In this document: piece by piece, positions 1 to 9,190 of the stretch
Numbering within the stretch: position 1 is the first letter of the stretch
Layout of the letters: every line of letters starts with the position of its first letter
Assembly (NCBI GenBank): GCA_910577435.1
Contig: CAJTLV010000002.1
Location: 245,961-309,960, forward strand
Direction of reading: 5' to 3'
Source of the DNA: an uncultured Christensenella sp.
GTDB lineage: Bacteria; Bacillota; Clostridia; Christensenellales; Pumilibacteraceae
Length of the DNA: 64,000 nucleotides
Program-made: the position numbers and the translations under genes
The notes under the pieces: generated by a model
What the model was told of the DNA's origin: nothing
Databases searched by the model: none
What the model saw: only the letters and a program-made list of their open reading frames with translations

Positions 1-84
1 TTCCCTATTGTTTGCATTTATTCGGGTGTGCGCTCAAACACGCTCCGAAAGCAAACACACGACAGACGCCAAGCCTTCGGCTTG

Positions 85-1284
85 TCAGCTTTTCAGCTGT
101 TTGACAAACGCCGTTATCGCGTCGAGACCGCGCTCGATGTCCTTCTCGGACGCGGCATAGGAAAGCCTGATATAATCGGGCGCGCCGAACCCTTCGCAGG
201 GAATGACGGCGACTTGCGCGTGTTCCAAAAGCATATTCGCAAAATCGCTCGCACAGCGGACGGTCTGCCCGTCGTACTTAGAGCCCTCGAATTCTTTGAC
301 CGACACCATTACATAGAACGCGCCTTTCGGCTCGATGAATTTGAGTCCGGCGCGGGTCAGGCGCAACATCATAAGCGCGCGGCGCGCGTCGAACGTCGCA
401 CGCATATCTTCGAGAAACGCGTCGCCGTGCAATTTGTCCGACAGCGCGACGTATGACGCATACTGTGCGACGGCGTTGACGTTGGAAGTGGAATGGCTCT
501 GTATATTGGACATAGCGGCGGCGACCAGCTCGTTCGCGGCGGCGTAACCGACGCGCCAGCCCGTCATCGAATAGGTCTTGCTCATTCCGTTTATGACAAT
601 CGTGCGCTCTTTCAGAATGTCCGAATACGCCGCTATAGAGTGCGAGCGGTGTTCGTAGTTGAGCTTTTCGTAGATCTCGTCGGATACGACGTAGATCTCG
701 TGCGCCTCTATGACGGCGGCGAGCTTGTTCAGCTCACTGCGCGTATACACTGCACCCGTCGGATTGTTCGGGTTGTTGAGTATGAACGCTTTTGTCTTAT
801 CTGTTATTGCCGCTTCGAGTTCGGCGGGAGTTATCTTGAAGTTGTTTTCGGGTTTAGTCTCCACGAACACGGGCTTGCCGGACGCCATCTTTACGAGTTC
901 GGGATAACTCAGCCAGTACGGCGACGGAATGATAACCTCGTCGTTCGGTTCCAAAATCGCCATAAACGCGTTGAACAGCGAATGCTTGCCGCCGTTTGAC
1001 ACGACTATCTGCGACGGCGAGTATTCGAGCGCGTTGTCGTTTTGCAGTTTTTCGCAAATGGCGGCTTTGAGCTGTGCGGTACCCGCCGTCGGCGTGTACT
1101 TTGTCAGCCCCATTTCGAGACCTTTATGTCCCGCCTCGATTATGTAATCGGGCGTGTTGAAATCGGGTTCGCCCGCCGCGAACGACACGACGGCTATCCC
1201 GTCGGCTTTCATCTTTTTGGCTTTCGCCGTGATCTCCAACGTCAACGACGGAGAGATCATTCTCGCGCGCTTAGATATGTCCAT
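85..1284 (-). CDS. PLP-dependent aspartate-type aminotransferase (class I)
   Basis: A 399-residue class I/II aminotransferase, the usual length for the AspC/AAT I-gamma group. It should transfer the amino group of aspartate or a related amino acid to 2-oxoglutarate in the cytosol. The PLP lysine lies in SKTYSMTGWRVGY, the phosphate- and carboxylate-binding motifs NNPNNPTGAVY and a C-terminal FGAPDYIRLSYA are present, and the N-terminal SPSLTLEITAKAKKMKADG block is typical. The start has an AAGAAGG ribosome site about 8 bases upstream. It is transcribed alone from a consensus promoter. A short AAGCC/GGCTT hairpin directly follows the stop but lacks a clear U-tract. Exact substrate (aspartate, aromatic, or prephenate) cannot be told. 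Confidence 0.93.
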   Translation of the reverse strand: MDISKRARMISPSLTLEITAKAKKMKADGIAVVSFAAGEPDFNTPDYIIEAGHKGLEMGLTKYTPTAGTAQLKAAICEKLQNDNALEYSPSQIVVSNGGKHSLFNAFMAILEPNDEVIIPSPYWLSYPELVKMASGKPVFVETKPENNFKITPAELEAAITDKTKAFILNNPNNPTGAVYTRSELNKLAAVIEAHEIYVVSDEIYEKLNYEHRSHSIAAYSDILKERTIVINGMSKTYSMTGWRVGYAAANELVAAAMSNIQSHSTSNVNAVAQYASYVALSDKLHGDAFLEDMRATFDARRALMMLRLTRAGLKFIEPKGAFYVMVSVKEFEGSKYDGQTVRCASDFANMLLEHAQVAVIPCEGFGAPDYIRLSYAASEKDIERGLDAITAFVKQLKS

Positions 1285-1322
1285 AATTGCACCTTCTTGC
1301 CGAGTTTTTACCCGTATGGCTT

Positions 1323-1351
1323 ATTATACACTATTCCTCGCGAAAAATCAA
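1323..1351 (-). promoter_or_regulatory. Promoter of the aminotransferase gene
   Basis: On the minus strand TTGATT (1346-1351) is separated by 17 bases from TATAAT (1323-1328). Transcription should start near 1316, giving a leader of about 32 bases that carries the AAGAAGG ribosome site. Confidence 0.75.
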
Positions 1352-1465
1352 CTTATTAAATGCGTAATTAATTATGAGTATGTCAAACATTGAATTGTCA
1401 AAACGGTCGGCGCGACCGCAAACGCCCTCATTCTTTATTCGGCGGCGCCCGACATTAATAAAGCG

Positions 1466-2233
1466 TCAAAAATAAAACTTCTCGGTATATCGGGAGGAAC
1501 AAGTCGTGCCGCCGAATTTGTCCACCTTGAACTTTTCGCAGACCGTGACGGACACCGGACGCTCTCCGTCTGTTACAAGCACGAACGACACCGAATAATA
1601 TTCGGGGTATGATTTTACGTCAAGCGTCGTTCTCACCTCGTTTTTTACGTAACGCGCCGCGCGGAACGGGTCGAGTTCGTATTCGTACTCGCCCTCGCCC
1701 GTCTTTTGCGCCGACAGCACCGCTCCGTCGAGTTCGTACTTGACAAGCCCCTTGAACGGCTTGCCGAACGCCGCGACGTACTCTTCGGCAGTATACTCGG
1801 CGGGCGCGCCGTACACGAACGCGCCCTTCTTCTTTTTGCCCGTCGCTACGGCGAAGGTCCCGCCGCAAGCCGATTTTTTGATCGCGGCGCTGACGAATGC
1901 CGAACTCGTCTCGGCCGTTTCTACCACGTTTCCGCCCGTCACGATGCGCCCGCCGCTTACTTTTTGCGTGTACGGCACGCCGAAAACACGCGCTTTTATC
2001 GCACCGTCGATCTCCGTATGAAAATCTCTGCCGCCTATATACGCGCACGCATTGTTCAGCGCCGTTCGAGCCTCGTCGAGTTCCGCCGAGTGCGACGCGC
2101 CGACGGGTGCGGACGTTCGCGTTTTTTCGGGCAGGGCAAACGCCAGACCCGCAAGAACAAAGATACCTATTAAAAGCGCCGCGATAACCGCGACGCGTTT
2201 CCGCGCCTTTTTCATACGGATATTATGGCGCAT
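1466..2233 (-). CDS. Membrane-anchored extracytoplasmic protein of unknown function
   Basis: I do not recognise the family. The 255-residue product begins with basic residues (MKKARKRVAV) followed by one hydrophobic segment at about residues 12-34, so it is either a signal-anchored or secreted protein. The rest is a soluble, beta-rich looking domain of about 200 residues without cysteine motifs typical of enzymes. A second in-frame ATG at 2215 (MKKARKR) is an alternative start. A TATAAT box (2244-2249) lies only 10 bases before the first ATG without a good -35, and neither ATG has an obvious Shine-Dalgarno. It is convergent with nothing and sits between glf and the aminotransferase, all on the same strand. 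Confidence 0.7.
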   Translation of the reverse strand: MRHNIRMKKARKRVAVIAALLIGIFVLAGLAFALPEKTRTSAPVGASHSAELDEARTALNNACAYIGGRDFHTEIDGAIKARVFGVPYTQKVSGGRIVTGGNVVETAETSSAFVSAAIKKSACGGTFAVATGKKKKGAFVYGAPAEYTAEEYVAAFGKPFKGLVKYELDGAVLSAQKTGEGEYEYELDPFRAARYVKNEVRTTLDVKSYPEYYSVSFVLVTDGERPVSVTVCEKFKVDKFGGTTCSSRYTEKFYF

Positions 2234-2325
2234 TTTCGGTATAATTATAGCGGGTCGGCTCGTTTAGGCGGCAACTTCGCCGTTTAATGCCGATAAATCT
2301 CGCTCCGCACGAAGCGACGAGACTT

Positions 2326-3441
2326 TCACTTTCTTTTCTCGATCTTGTCCGCAAGCGCCATAGCCGCCGCGACGGTGTCGTCCATATCGTAATACTTATA
2401 TCCCGCCAGCCGCCCGCCGAACAGCACGCGCGTTTCCTTAGATGCGAGCGCGGCGTATGCGGAATACAGTTCGGTGTTTTTTTCGTCGTTTACGGGATAG
2501 TACGGTTCCGCGCCCTGCGTGAACTTTTCGGGATACTCGCGAGTAATGACGGTCTTGTTCGATACGCTTGTTCTGTCGAAATGTTTATGCTCGATTATAC
2601 GCGTATACGGCACTTCGTACTCGGTGTAATTGACGACCGCATTGCCCTGAAAATCGGGAATGTCGAGCGTCTCGGTCTCGAACCGCAACGACCGATATTC
2701 CAGTCCGCCGTACTTATAGCCGTAGAACCTGTCTATCTCGCCCGTATACACCGTGACGGCAGCCATTCCGTCGAACTTATCCCGATCGGCGAAATAATCA
2801 ACGCCGGTAACGACTTCCGCACCCGCGAGCATTTTCTCGACCATAAGCGAATACCCGCCGATCGGTATGCCCTGATACCTGTCGTTGAAGTAATTGTTGT
2901 CAAACGTGAACCTAAGCGGCACGCGGCCGATAATAAATTCGGGCAGGAACTTGCAGTCGCGTCCCCACTGCTTTTCGGTATAGCCTTTTATAAGCGTGCG
3001 GTAAACTTGCTCGCCCACCGACATAAGCGCCTTTTCTTCGAGGTTCTTCGGCTCGGTTATGCCGCACGCGGCGCGTTGCGCGTCAATGACGGCGCGCGCT
3101 TCCGCAGGGGTCTTGCACCCGAAAAGCTGATAAAACGTGAACATATTGAACGGCAGATTGTACAGCTTGCCTTTGTAGTTGGCAATCGGACTGTTGACGA
3201 AATTATTGAACTCGGCAAAGCGATTGACATACTCCCACACCCGTTTATCGTCGGTGTGGAAAATGTGCGCGCCGAACTTGTGTACGGTGATCCCTTCGAC
3301 CGTCTCCGTCGCGATATTGCCGCCGACGCGCTCGCGTTTTTCTATAACGATACAGCGCTTGCCGCGCTCGCCCAGTATCTGCGCGAGCGTCGCGCCGAAA
3401 AGCCCCGCTCCGACAATGATATAATCGTATTTTTCAGACAT
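2326..3441 (-). CDS. glf: UDP-galactopyranose mutase
   Basis: A 371-residue flavoenzyme that interconverts UDP-galactopyranose and UDP-galactofuranose, supplying galactofuranose for surface glycans. The N-terminal YIIVGAGLFGATLAQIL is the FAD-binding Rossmann motif, followed by ERVGGNIATE and the conserved FGAHIFHTDDKRVWEYVN stretch; GYTEKQWG, RYQGIPIGGY and the C-terminal FGGRLAGYKYYDMDD block are all characteristic. Full length for the bacterial family. It stands about 33 kb from the surface-polysaccharide operon of this window and has its own promoter, so it is not co-transcribed with its likely users. Confidence 0.95.
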   Translation of the reverse strand: MSEKYDYIIVGAGLFGATLAQILGERGKRCIVIEKRERVGGNIATETVEGITVHKFGAHIFHTDDKRVWEYVNRFAEFNNFVNSPIANYKGKLYNLPFNMFTFYQLFGCKTPAEARAVIDAQRAACGITEPKNLEEKALMSVGEQVYRTLIKGYTEKQWGRDCKFLPEFIIGRVPLRFTFDNNYFNDRYQGIPIGGYSLMVEKMLAGAEVVTGVDYFADRDKFDGMAAVTVYTGEIDRFYGYKYGGLEYRSLRFETETLDIPDFQGNAVVNYTEYEVPYTRIIEHKHFDRTSVSNKTVITREYPEKFTQGAEPYYPVNDEKNTELYSAYAALASKETRVLFGGRLAGYKYYDMDDTVAAAMALADKIEKRK

Positions 3442-3491
3442 TATTACCCTCGTTGATTATGCGCGAATCACGCGCCGAATATATTTCGATT

Positions 3492-3520
3492 ATTATACAG
3501 CACGCCGAACATATTGTCAA
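3492..3520 (-). promoter_or_regulatory. Promoter of glf
   Basis: Minus strand TTGACA (3515-3520), 17-base spacer, TATAAT (3492-3497). Both boxes match the consensus exactly. Transcription should start near 3485, about 44 bases before the glf ATG. Confidence 0.85.
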
Positions 3521-3607
3521 GGAACGTCAACGCAGTCACGCGCCGTATACGCACGCCGATCTCCGACCGGCAGATCTCCGACATTCGGTACGCTCGGTGC
3601 AAAGATA

Positions 3608-3641
3608 AAAAACGACAAATATTCGGCGTTTGTCGTTTTTC
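3608..3641. terminator. Bidirectional terminator-like hairpin between divergent promoters
   Basis: An AAAAACGACAAA arm pairs with TTTGTCGTTTTT across a short loop, so either strand would read as a hairpin followed by U residues. It lies between the divergent glf and DUF4097 promoters and follows no gene, so it may insulate the two transcription units or be left from a lost gene. Confidence 0.6.
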
Positions 3642-3643
3642 GC

Positions 3644-3672
3644 TTGCAAATCGTAAAGTTTTGTAGTAAAAT
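3644..3672 (+). promoter_or_regulatory. Promoter of the DUF4097 gene
   Basis: TTGCAA (3644-3649), 17-base spacer, TAAAAT (3667-3672), placed 46 bases before the gene's ATG and just downstream of the terminator-like hairpin. Confidence 0.6.
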
Positions 3673-3718
3673 TATCCAAGAGCATTTTCGACCGACAATT
3701 GACGCAAGGAGGTAATAT

Positions 3719-4519
3719 ATGGAATTTAAGGGCGTAAAAGACATAGCCATATACGGCACCGACTGCGTAGTCGATATTTCTCGCGGCGACAAGGACTGCG
3801 CGGAGTTTATCTCCGCGCGCGAAAAGTATTTCGAAGTCGCGCTCGACGACGGCACGCTTACCGTTCGTCAAAAATCGCGCAATATATTTTACCGTTTGAT
3901 TTTACACCGCATCGAATTCAAACTGGTACTGCCCAAAAACTTCAAAGGCAAACTGCGTTTCCGCAACAAGAACGGCGGTCTGTACGTATCGGGCGGAGAC
4001 TTTACCGAGATGGAGCTGTCGACGGGCAACGGCAAGTTCGAAATATCGAACGCGGCTTGCAACAGCTGTCGGCTCAAAATGCAGAACGGAACTGTGATGT
4101 TCAAAAACGTGTCCGTAGGCGAAACTGTCTCCATAAAATGCGCCAACGGCAATATTAAAGCGGAAAGCGTCCACGCTACCGAGTTTTCCATTTCCAGCAC
4201 GAACGCGGCGCTGTCCGCTATCGACGTGACCGCCAAAAAGTTCGAATGCTCCACCTCGAACGGCGCCATCGACGCGAGCGGAATAACCGCCGACGATCTT
4301 AAACTCGAAACGTCCAACGGCAAGATATGCGCCGCCCCGCTCGGCGCGCGCGACGATTACCGCCTGTCCGCCGAGACCACACACGGCGCGATAATAGTCG
4401 ACGGCGTGGCGTATAAAAAACTCGCCGACGTCGCTCACCTGCAAAAGCGGCTCACAGCCAAAACCGCCAACGGCGATATTGACATACGGTTTCTGACAGG
4501 CTCTGCCGACGGACAGTAA
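3719..4519 (+). CDS. DUF4097-type beta-helix repeat protein
   Basis: The 266-residue product has no signal peptide or membrane segment. From about residue 75 it carries repeated blocks containing asparagine-glycine turns (KNGGLYVSGG, TGNGKFEIS, QNGTVMFKN, ANGNIKAES, SNGAIDASG, SNGKICAAP, THGAIIVDG, ANGDIDIRF) spaced roughly 20-25 residues apart. This is the right-handed beta-helix pattern of DUF4097/adhesin-like proteins, often linked to membrane-stress or PadR-controlled operons. None of those partners is next to it here. A strong AAGGAGG ribosome site precedes the ATG. Molecular function is unknown. Confidence 0.8.
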   Translation: MEFKGVKDIAIYGTDCVVDISRGDKDCAEFISAREKYFEVALDDGTLTVRQKSRNIFYRLILHRIEFKLVLPKNFKGKLRFRNKNGGLYVSGGDFTEMELSTGNGKFEISNAACNSCRLKMQNGTVMFKNVSVGETVSIKCANGNIKAESVHATEFSISSTNAALSAIDVTAKKFECSTSNGAIDASGITADDLKLETSNGKICAAPLGARDDYRLSAETTHGAIIVDGVAYKKLADVAHLQKRLTAKTANGDIDIRFLTGSADGQ

Positions 4520-4543
4520 AACGCAGTTAAATTCACAAATCCG

Positions 4544-4569
4544 ACGCTACCATATCGGTAGCGTTTTTT
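4544..4569 (+). terminator. Terminator of the DUF4097 gene
   Basis: ACGCTACC pairs with GGTAGCGT around a 5-base loop and is followed by a run of T. It overlaps the last bases of the opposing miniprotein gene, so the two converging units share this end. Confidence 0.85.
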
Positions 4570-4801
4570 ACTTGTCGAATTTCGCGCAATACTTTTCTAT
4601 GCACTTCAAATCTTCTTCTACCTTGTCGAACCTAGCTCTTGACAAATCTATCTCTACTCTCTTTCGCGCCCACCGCTCGCATCCGTTTTTGTCCGTAATC
4701 GTCTCTCGCTCCGTACAGTAATACTTTTTATCGGCGTAATACCCGCACGTCGACCGCCTGTATAATCGTTTGCGGTTTGCGCAAGACTTACACTTGCCCA
4801 T
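4568..4801 (-). CDS. Cysteine-rich miniprotein (second of a paralogous pair)
   Basis: A 77-residue basic protein of unknown function. Seven cysteines are arranged as CKSC near the N terminus, then single cysteines in STCGYY, YYCTE and NGCERW, and two in the C-terminal CIEKYC. The CxxC plus two or three later cysteines suggests a small zinc-binding fold, and the spacing resembles the neighbouring 85-residue protein. Its start overlaps the end of that gene by 14 bases, so both are translated from one message. Proteins of this look are common in phage and plasmid-derived regions; that is an inference from composition, not a family assignment. Confidence 0.6.
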   Translation of the reverse strand: MGKCKSCANRKRLYRRSTCGYYADKKYYCTERETITDKNGCERWARKRVEIDLSRARFDKVEEDLKCIEKYCAKFDK

Positions 4802-5045
4802 CGTCGTTTTCCTCTATCATATTGCGCACCGCCGATATATCGGTCATTATTTTATTCAAACACAATTCGATCGCGTACCTTGTCCTTTTGACGGGAGTTT
4901 TTGCCGTGAACTCGTCGCAACTTCCCTGCGCGCTCACGTCGTCGCCCGTCGCATAACACCGCCCGATCTCCGTTTTATCGAACCGCGTCACCCCGCGCGT
5001 ATAATACCTGTCGAATTGCTTGCACCGTTTGCATTTGTTGTCCAT
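4788..5045 (-). CDS. Cysteine-rich miniprotein (first of a paralogous pair)
   Basis: An 85-residue protein starting MDNKCKRCKQFDRYYTRG, with CKRC and then GRCYATGDD and GSCDEF, a zinc-knuckle-like array, followed by a helical C terminus ending in a charged tail. The reading frame stays open upstream to 5123, but that stretch overlaps the promoter and repeat sequences, so the ATG at 5045 is the only start downstream of the predicted transcription start. The gene is divergent from the XRE regulator and should be repressed by it. Function unknown. Confidence 0.65.
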   Translation of the reverse strand: MDNKCKRCKQFDRYYTRGVTRFDKTEIGRCYATGDDVSAQGSCDEFTAKTPVKRTRYAIELCLNKIMTDISAVRNMIEENDDGQV

Positions 5046-5065
5046 ACAGTAACCCCGTAAACCAT

Positions 5066-5131
5066 CTGCATATTTGCATATATTATAATCTGCATATTTG
5101 CAGATGTCAAGTATATTCTGCAAATATGTTG
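5066..5131. repeat. Three copies of a 14-base operator-like repeat
   Basis: Copies start at 5066 (CTGCATATTTGCAT), 5090 (CTGCATATTTGCAG) and 5118 (CTGCAAATATGTTG). The middle copy is a near-palindrome and lies inside the 17-base spacer of the minus-strand promoter. The third sits just before a TATCAT box ahead of the XRE gene. These are probably binding sites for the XRE protein. Confidence 0.7.
5082..5110 (-). promoter_or_regulatory. Promoter of the miniprotein operon
   Basis: Minus strand TTGACA (5105-5110), exactly 17 bases, TATAAT (5082-5087). The spacer contains the best operator copy, so repressor binding would block RNA polymerase directly. Confidence 0.85.
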
Positions 5132-5153
5132 TATCATATTTTGGGAGGTTGCT

Positions 5154-5366
5154 ATGGCTAATTACGGCGAAGAAATAAAATATCAGAGAACAAAAAGGAA
5201 TAAAACGTTACAACAAGTAGAAAAAGATACGGGTATAAGTAATTCTAATTTAAGTCGTTGGGAAAGCGGCAAAGTCGTGCCTAGCATAGATTTTTGCGTG
5301 ATGTTAGCCGATTACTACGGTATTTCGCTTGACGAGCTTATCGGCAGAGATATTAAAGATAAATAA
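5154..5366 (+). CDS. XRE-family helix-turn-helix repressor
   Basis: A 70-residue Cro/CI-type DNA-binding protein: the whole length is one HTH_3 domain (GEEIKYQRTKRNKTLQQVEKD, then TGISNSNLSRWESGK as the turn and recognition helix, then PSIDFCVMLADYYGISLDELIGR). No peptidase or sensor domain is attached, so it is a minimal repressor. The ribosome site GGGAGG is 6 bases before the ATG. Its gene diverges from two cysteine-rich miniproteins across an 108-base region holding three repeats, the usual arrangement for an autoregulated switch. Confidence 0.9.
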   Translation: MANYGEEIKYQRTKRNKTLQQVEKDTGISNSNLSRWESGKVVPSIDFCVMLADYYGISLDELIGRDIKDK

Positions 5367-5513
5367 TAATTGCTTTCCCCTTCGGTAACGTGGCGCAAAG
5401 AGCCGATAGTGGTTTTACGAACATCACGACTGTATCCGCGCCCCTTTGCCCATTTACGGGAAAGTGCCGCGACTCGGCAAGGTGGGAATCATTCCGAATT
5501 ATTTATCAGGCAC

Positions 5514-5546
5514 AAAAAAACCGACGGACGACCGTCGGTTCTTTTT
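5514..5546 (-). terminator. Terminator of tuf
   Basis: ACCGACGG and CCGTCGGT form an 8-base stem with a 4-base loop. A-rich and T-rich flanks on both sides make it work in either direction. It lies 33 bases after the tuf stop. The 140 bases between it and the XRE stop show no gene. Confidence 0.9.
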
Positions 5547-5578
5547 GCTCTGCTATATTTAATTCGTCATCGGAATTA

Positions 5579-6781
5579 TTATTTGATGATCTCGGTGATA
5601 ACGCCCGAGCCGACCGTTCTGCCGCCCTCGCGGATAGCGAAACGGAGACCTTTCTCTGCGGCGATCGGGTGGATGAGCTGAACAGTCATCGTTACGTTGT
5701 CGCCGGGAGTAACCATCTCGACGCCCTGAGGCAGGTTGACCAAACCGGTAACGTCTGTCGTGCGGAAGTAGAACTGCGGACGATAGCCGTTAAAGAACGG
5801 GGTGTGACGGCCGCCCTCTTCCTTTTTCAAGACGTAAACCTCTGCCTTGAACTCGGTGTGCGGGGTGATCGAACCGGGTTTCGCGATAACTTGTCCGCGC
5901 TCGATGTCCTTACGGTCTACGCCGCGAAGAAGGATACCTGCGTTGTCGCCGCTCTGTGCGAAATCAAGCGACTTGCGGAACATTTCGATACCGGTAACAA
6001 CCGAGCTGCGCGTCGCTTTGATACCGACGATCTCGACGGGATCGCCGACCTTGATCGTGCCGCGCTCGACACGGCCGGTTGCGACGGTGCCGCGTCCGGT
6101 GATCGTGAATATGTCCTCGACGGGCATAAGGAACGGCTTGTCCACATCGCGTTCGGGAGTGGGAATGTACGTGTCAACCGCATCCATAAGCTCCATTACG
6201 CAGTTGCAAGCGGGATCGTCCGCTTTGCCGCCCTGCGCCGCTTCGAGCGCTTTGAGCGCACTGCCGCGTACAACGGGAGCGTTGTCGCCGTCAAAGCCGT
6301 ATTTGCTGAGAAGCTCGCGGATCTCCATTTCTACGAGATCGAGAAGCTCTTCGTCGTCGACTTGATCGGTTTTATTCATAAATACCGCGATCTTCGGAAC
6401 GCCGACCTGACGTGCGAGAACGATGTGCTCGCGAGTCTGAGGCATAACGCCGTCGGTTGCGGCAACGACGAGGATAGCGCCGTCCATCTGTGCTGCGCCG
6501 GTGATCATGTTCTTAACGTAGTCGGCGTGCCCCGGGCAGTCGACGTGCGCGTAGTGGCGGCTAGCCGTCTGATACTCGACGTGCGAGGTGTTGATGGTGA
6601 TACCGCGTGCCTTCTCTTCGGGCGCTTTATCGATCTGGTCGTAGCGCATCTGCTCCGCCAAACCTTTGGATGCAAGCACCATCGTGATAGCTGCGGTAAG
6701 GGTGGTTTTGCCGTGATCGACGTGACCGATCGTACCGATGTTCACGTGCGGCTTACTTCTGTCGAATTTTGCCTTTGCCAT
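5579..6781 (-). CDS. tuf: Translation elongation factor Tu
   Basis: Delivers aminoacyl-tRNA to the ribosome as a GTPase. The 400-residue product begins [20 protein letters not shown], with GHVDHGKT (P-loop), DCPGHADY (G3) and NKTDQVDD (G4) all intact, followed by the two beta-barrel domains ending in SGVITEIIK. The ATG at 6781 is chosen because the frame upstream lies within the promoter and lacks EF-Tu sequence; a GGAGG-like site (TTGGAGGG) precedes it. It is the last gene of the str group but has its own promoter and terminator. Confidence 0.98.
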   Translation of the reverse strand: MAKAKFDRSKPHVNIGTIGHVDHGKTTLTAAITMVLASKGLAEQMRYDQIDKAPEEKARGITINTSHVEYQTASRHYAHVDCPGHADYVKNMITGAAQMDGAILVVAATDGVMPQTREHIVLARQVGVPKIAVFMNKTDQVDDEELLDLVEMEIRELLSKYGFDGDNAPVVRGSALKALEAAQGGKADDPACNCVMELMDAVDTYIPTPERDVDKPFLMPVEDIFTITGRGTVATGRVERGTIKVGDPVEIVGIKATRSSVVTGIEMFRKSLDFAQSGDNAGILLRGVDRKDIERGQVIAKPGSITPHTEFKAEVYVLKKEEGGRHTPFFNGYRPQFYFRTTDVTGLVNLPQGVEMVTPGDNVTMTVQLIHPIAAEKGLRFAIREGGRTVGSGVITEIIK

Positions 6782-6824
6782 TATTTGGCCCTCCAAAAAA
6801 ATTACTTGAATTGTGTTCGTCCTT

Positions 6825-6853
6825 ATTTTAACACACTCGTCGCAAAATCTCAA
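6825..6853 (-). promoter_or_regulatory. Promoter of tuf
   Basis: Minus strand TTGAGA (6848-6853), 17 bases, TAAAAT (6825-6830). A small inverted repeat, ACCGTTTTAACGGT, sits directly upstream of the -35. The predicted leader is about 40 bases. Confidence 0.7.
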
Positions 6854-7081
6854 CCGTTTTAACGGTGTTTGTCAAAAGATTTTGGGTGCGCCCGCAAAGA
6901 CGAAAATGCGGACTTTTATTATTTTTTCTACTCGCCCCTGCCTACGTACATCGTATGAGGCGGCTTAGGCGCGGCATTAGCCGGGAAAGCGTGCGGCGAG
7001 CGATGTGGGTTAAATCCAACTAAATGACCGAGCCGCGCCGTGCGTTTAACGCAGTTTGCGCCCGATGCATAAGCCGTCGAA
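6854..7081. other. Gap between fusA and tuf without a recognisable gene
   Basis: Together with the tuf promoter and leader this forms a 300-base gap. It holds GC-rich partial inverted repeats (for example CCGCA and TGCGG around 6890-6912) but no hairpin with a U-tract on the minus strand, so whether fusA transcription ends here is unclear. I see no tRNA or open frame. Confidence 0.5.
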
Positions 7082-9190
7082 TTACGCTTCGCGTTTGCCT
7101 CTCTCGCCTATGATCTTCTCGGCGATGTTTCTCGGCACTTCGGAATAGTGATCGAACTGCATAGTGTAGTTGCCGCGTCCCTGTGTGCGCGAACGGAGGT
7201 CGGTCGCATAGCCGAACATTTCGGACAGCGGGATCTCCGCGTGAATGGTCTGGCTGCCGTTGACAAGGTCCGTACCCAAAAGGTTGCCGCGACGCGAGCT
7301 TACGTTGCCCATAACGTCGCCGAGATACTCGTCGGGAAGCGTAATGTCGACTTTCATTATAGGTTCGAGCAGGTACGCATCGCCCTTTTTCATACCGTCC
7401 TTGAACGCCATAGATCCTGCGATCTTGAACGCCATTTCGGACGAGTCGACCTCGTGGTAACTTCCGTCGTACAGCGTGACCTTAAAGTCGACGCACTCAT
7501 AGCCCGCAAGAATACCGCTCATACGCGCTTCCTGAATGCCGTTGTCGACTGCGGGGATATATTCCTTCGGAACCGAACCGCCGACGGTCTTGTCCTCGAA
7601 CACATAGCCCGCGCCCTGTTCGAGCGGCTCCATAATGATCTTGGCGTGACCGTACTGACCTTTACCGCCGCTCTGACGGATATACTTGCCTTCCGCCTCG
7701 ACTTTCTTGCGCACGGTTTCGCGGTACGCGACCTGCGGCTTGCCGACATTGGCTTCGACCTTGAATTCGCGGAGCAAGCGGTCGACAATGATGTCGAGGT
7801 GCAACTCGCCCATACCCGCGATAATCGTCTGACCCGTTTCCTGATCGGTGTACGTCTTGAACGTCGGGTCTTCTTCGGCGAGCTTGATGAGCGCCATAGT
7901 CATCTTTTCCTGACCGGCTTTGGTCTTGGGTTCGATGGCTACGCGGATAACGGGTTCGGGGAACTCCATACTTTCAAGCACGATCTGGTGCGAGGGATCG
8001 CACAGCGTGTCGCCCGTAGTGGTATCTTTGAGACCGACGATGGCGCAGATGTCGCCCGCGCGGATCTCGTCTATATCGGTACGCGAATTGGCGTGCATCA
8101 AAAGCACGCGTCCGACACGCTCTTTCTTGCCCTTAGTCGAGTTCATAACGTACGAACCCGCAGGACACACGCCGCTGTAACAACGGAAGAACGCGAGCTT
8201 GCCTACGAACGGGTCTGCCGCGATCTTGAACGCGAGACCGGAGAACGGCTCGTTGTCGTCCGTCTTGCGCTCCTCTTCCTCGTCGCTGCCGGGCGCTTTG
8301 CCCTTGATGTGATCGACGTCGACAGGGCTGGGCAGGTAGTAAACGACTGCGTCGAGCAGTTTCTGCACGCCCTTGTTTTTGTACGAAGAACCGCAAAGAA
8401 CGGGGTTCATCGTCATACCGATCGTCGCTTTGCGGATAGCCTTGCGTATCTCTTCGACGGTGAAGTCCTCGCCGCCAGTCTCGAAGAACCGCTCCATAAG
8501 CGCGTCGTCCGTTTCGGCGACGGCTTCGAGAAGTTTGAGACGGTACTCGTCGGCTTGCGCCTTGTACTCGGCGGGAATATCGATCTCGTTGATCACGTTG
8601 CCGAGATCGTCCTCGTAGATCTCCGCTTTCATCGTAACAAGGTCGATCATACCCTTAAAGGTCTCTTCCTTGCCGATGGGAATTTGGATCGCGACGGGAT
8701 GCGCGTACAAACGCGTCTTCATCATATCGAGAACGTTGAAGAAGTTCGCGCCGTTTATATCCATCTTGTTGACGTAAGCAATGCGCGGAACTTTATACTT
8801 GTCCGCCTGACGCCAAACGGTCTCGGACTGCGGCTCAACGCCGCCTTTCGCGCAGAACACCGCGACAGCGCCGTCGAGAACTTTGAGCGAGCGCTCGACC
8901 TCGACAGTAAAGTCGACGTGTCCCGGAGTGTCGATGAGGTTGATACGCGTCATCGGATCGTTGGGACCCGTGTGCCACTGCGTCGTCGTCGCCGCCGACG
9001 TAATGGTGATTCCGCGCTCCTGCTCCTGAACCATCCAGTCCATAGTCGCGCCGCCGTCGTGGACCTCGCCTATCTTATGCACCTTGCCCGTGTAGAACAG
9101 GATGCGTTCGGATGTAGTCGTCTTGCCCGCGTCGATATGCGCCATTATACCGATATTACGCGTGTTTTCCAATGAAAATTTTCTTGCCAT
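7082..9190 (-). CDS. fusA: Translation elongation factor G
   Basis: Ribosomal translocase GTPase of 702 residues, standard length. [20 protein letters not shown] (P-loop), [16 protein letters not shown] (G3) and [12 protein letters not shown] (G4) are intact, as are domain IV residues near [10 protein letters not shown] and the C-terminal [14 protein letters not shown] block. It sits between rpsG and tuf in the normal order but 278 bases after rpsG. That gap contains a TATAAT-like box without a clear -35, so fusA may depend partly on rpsL read-through. Confidence 0.98.
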   Translation of the reverse strand: MARKFSLENTRNIGIMAHIDAGKTTTSERILFYTGKVHKIGEVHDGGATMDWMVQEQERGITITSAATTTQWHTGPNDPMTRINLIDTPGHVDFTVEVERSLKVLDGAVAVFCAKGGVEPQSETVWRQADKYKVPRIAYVNKMDINGANFFNVLDMMKTRLYAHPVAIQIPIGKEETFKGMIDLVTMKAEIYEDDLGNVINEIDIPAEYKAQADEYRLKLLEAVAETDDALMERFFETGGEDFTVEEIRKAIRKATIGMTMNPVLCGSSYKNKGVQKLLDAVVYYLPSPVDVDHIKGKAPGSDEEEERKTDDNEPFSGLAFKIAADPFVGKLAFFRCYSGVCPAGSYVMNSTKGKKERVGRVLLMHANSRTDIDEIRAGDICAIVGLKDTTTGDTLCDPSHQIVLESMEFPEPVIRVAIEPKTKAGQEKMTMALIKLAEEDPTFKTYTDQETGQTIIAGMGELHLDIIVDRLLREFKVEANVGKPQVAYRETVRKKVEAEGKYIRQSGGKGQYGHAKIIMEPLEQGAGYVFEDKTVGGSVPKEYIPAVDNGIQEARMSGILAGYECVDFKVTLYDGSYHEVDSSEMAFKIAGSMAFKDGMKKGDAYLLEPIMKVDITLPDEYLGDVMGNVSSRRGNLLGTDLVNGSQTIHAEIPLSEMFGYATDLRSRTQGRGNYTMQFDHYSEVPRNIAEKIIGERGKREA

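Noticed and set aside
5046..5123. N-terminal extension of the first miniprotein (ICKYAD repeated)
   Set aside because: It is a translation of the operator repeats and lies upstream of the predicted transcription start.
5066..5131. Possible CRISPR-like or tandem repeat array
   Set aside because: Only three short copies with variable ends in a promoter region; better explained as repressor sites.
5390..6862. 490-residue plus-strand frame opposite tuf
   Set aside because: Antisense shadow of a highly conserved gene; no family resemblance and codon positions follow tuf.
7148..9175. 675-residue plus-strand frame opposite fusA
   Set aside because: Antisense shadow of EF-G.
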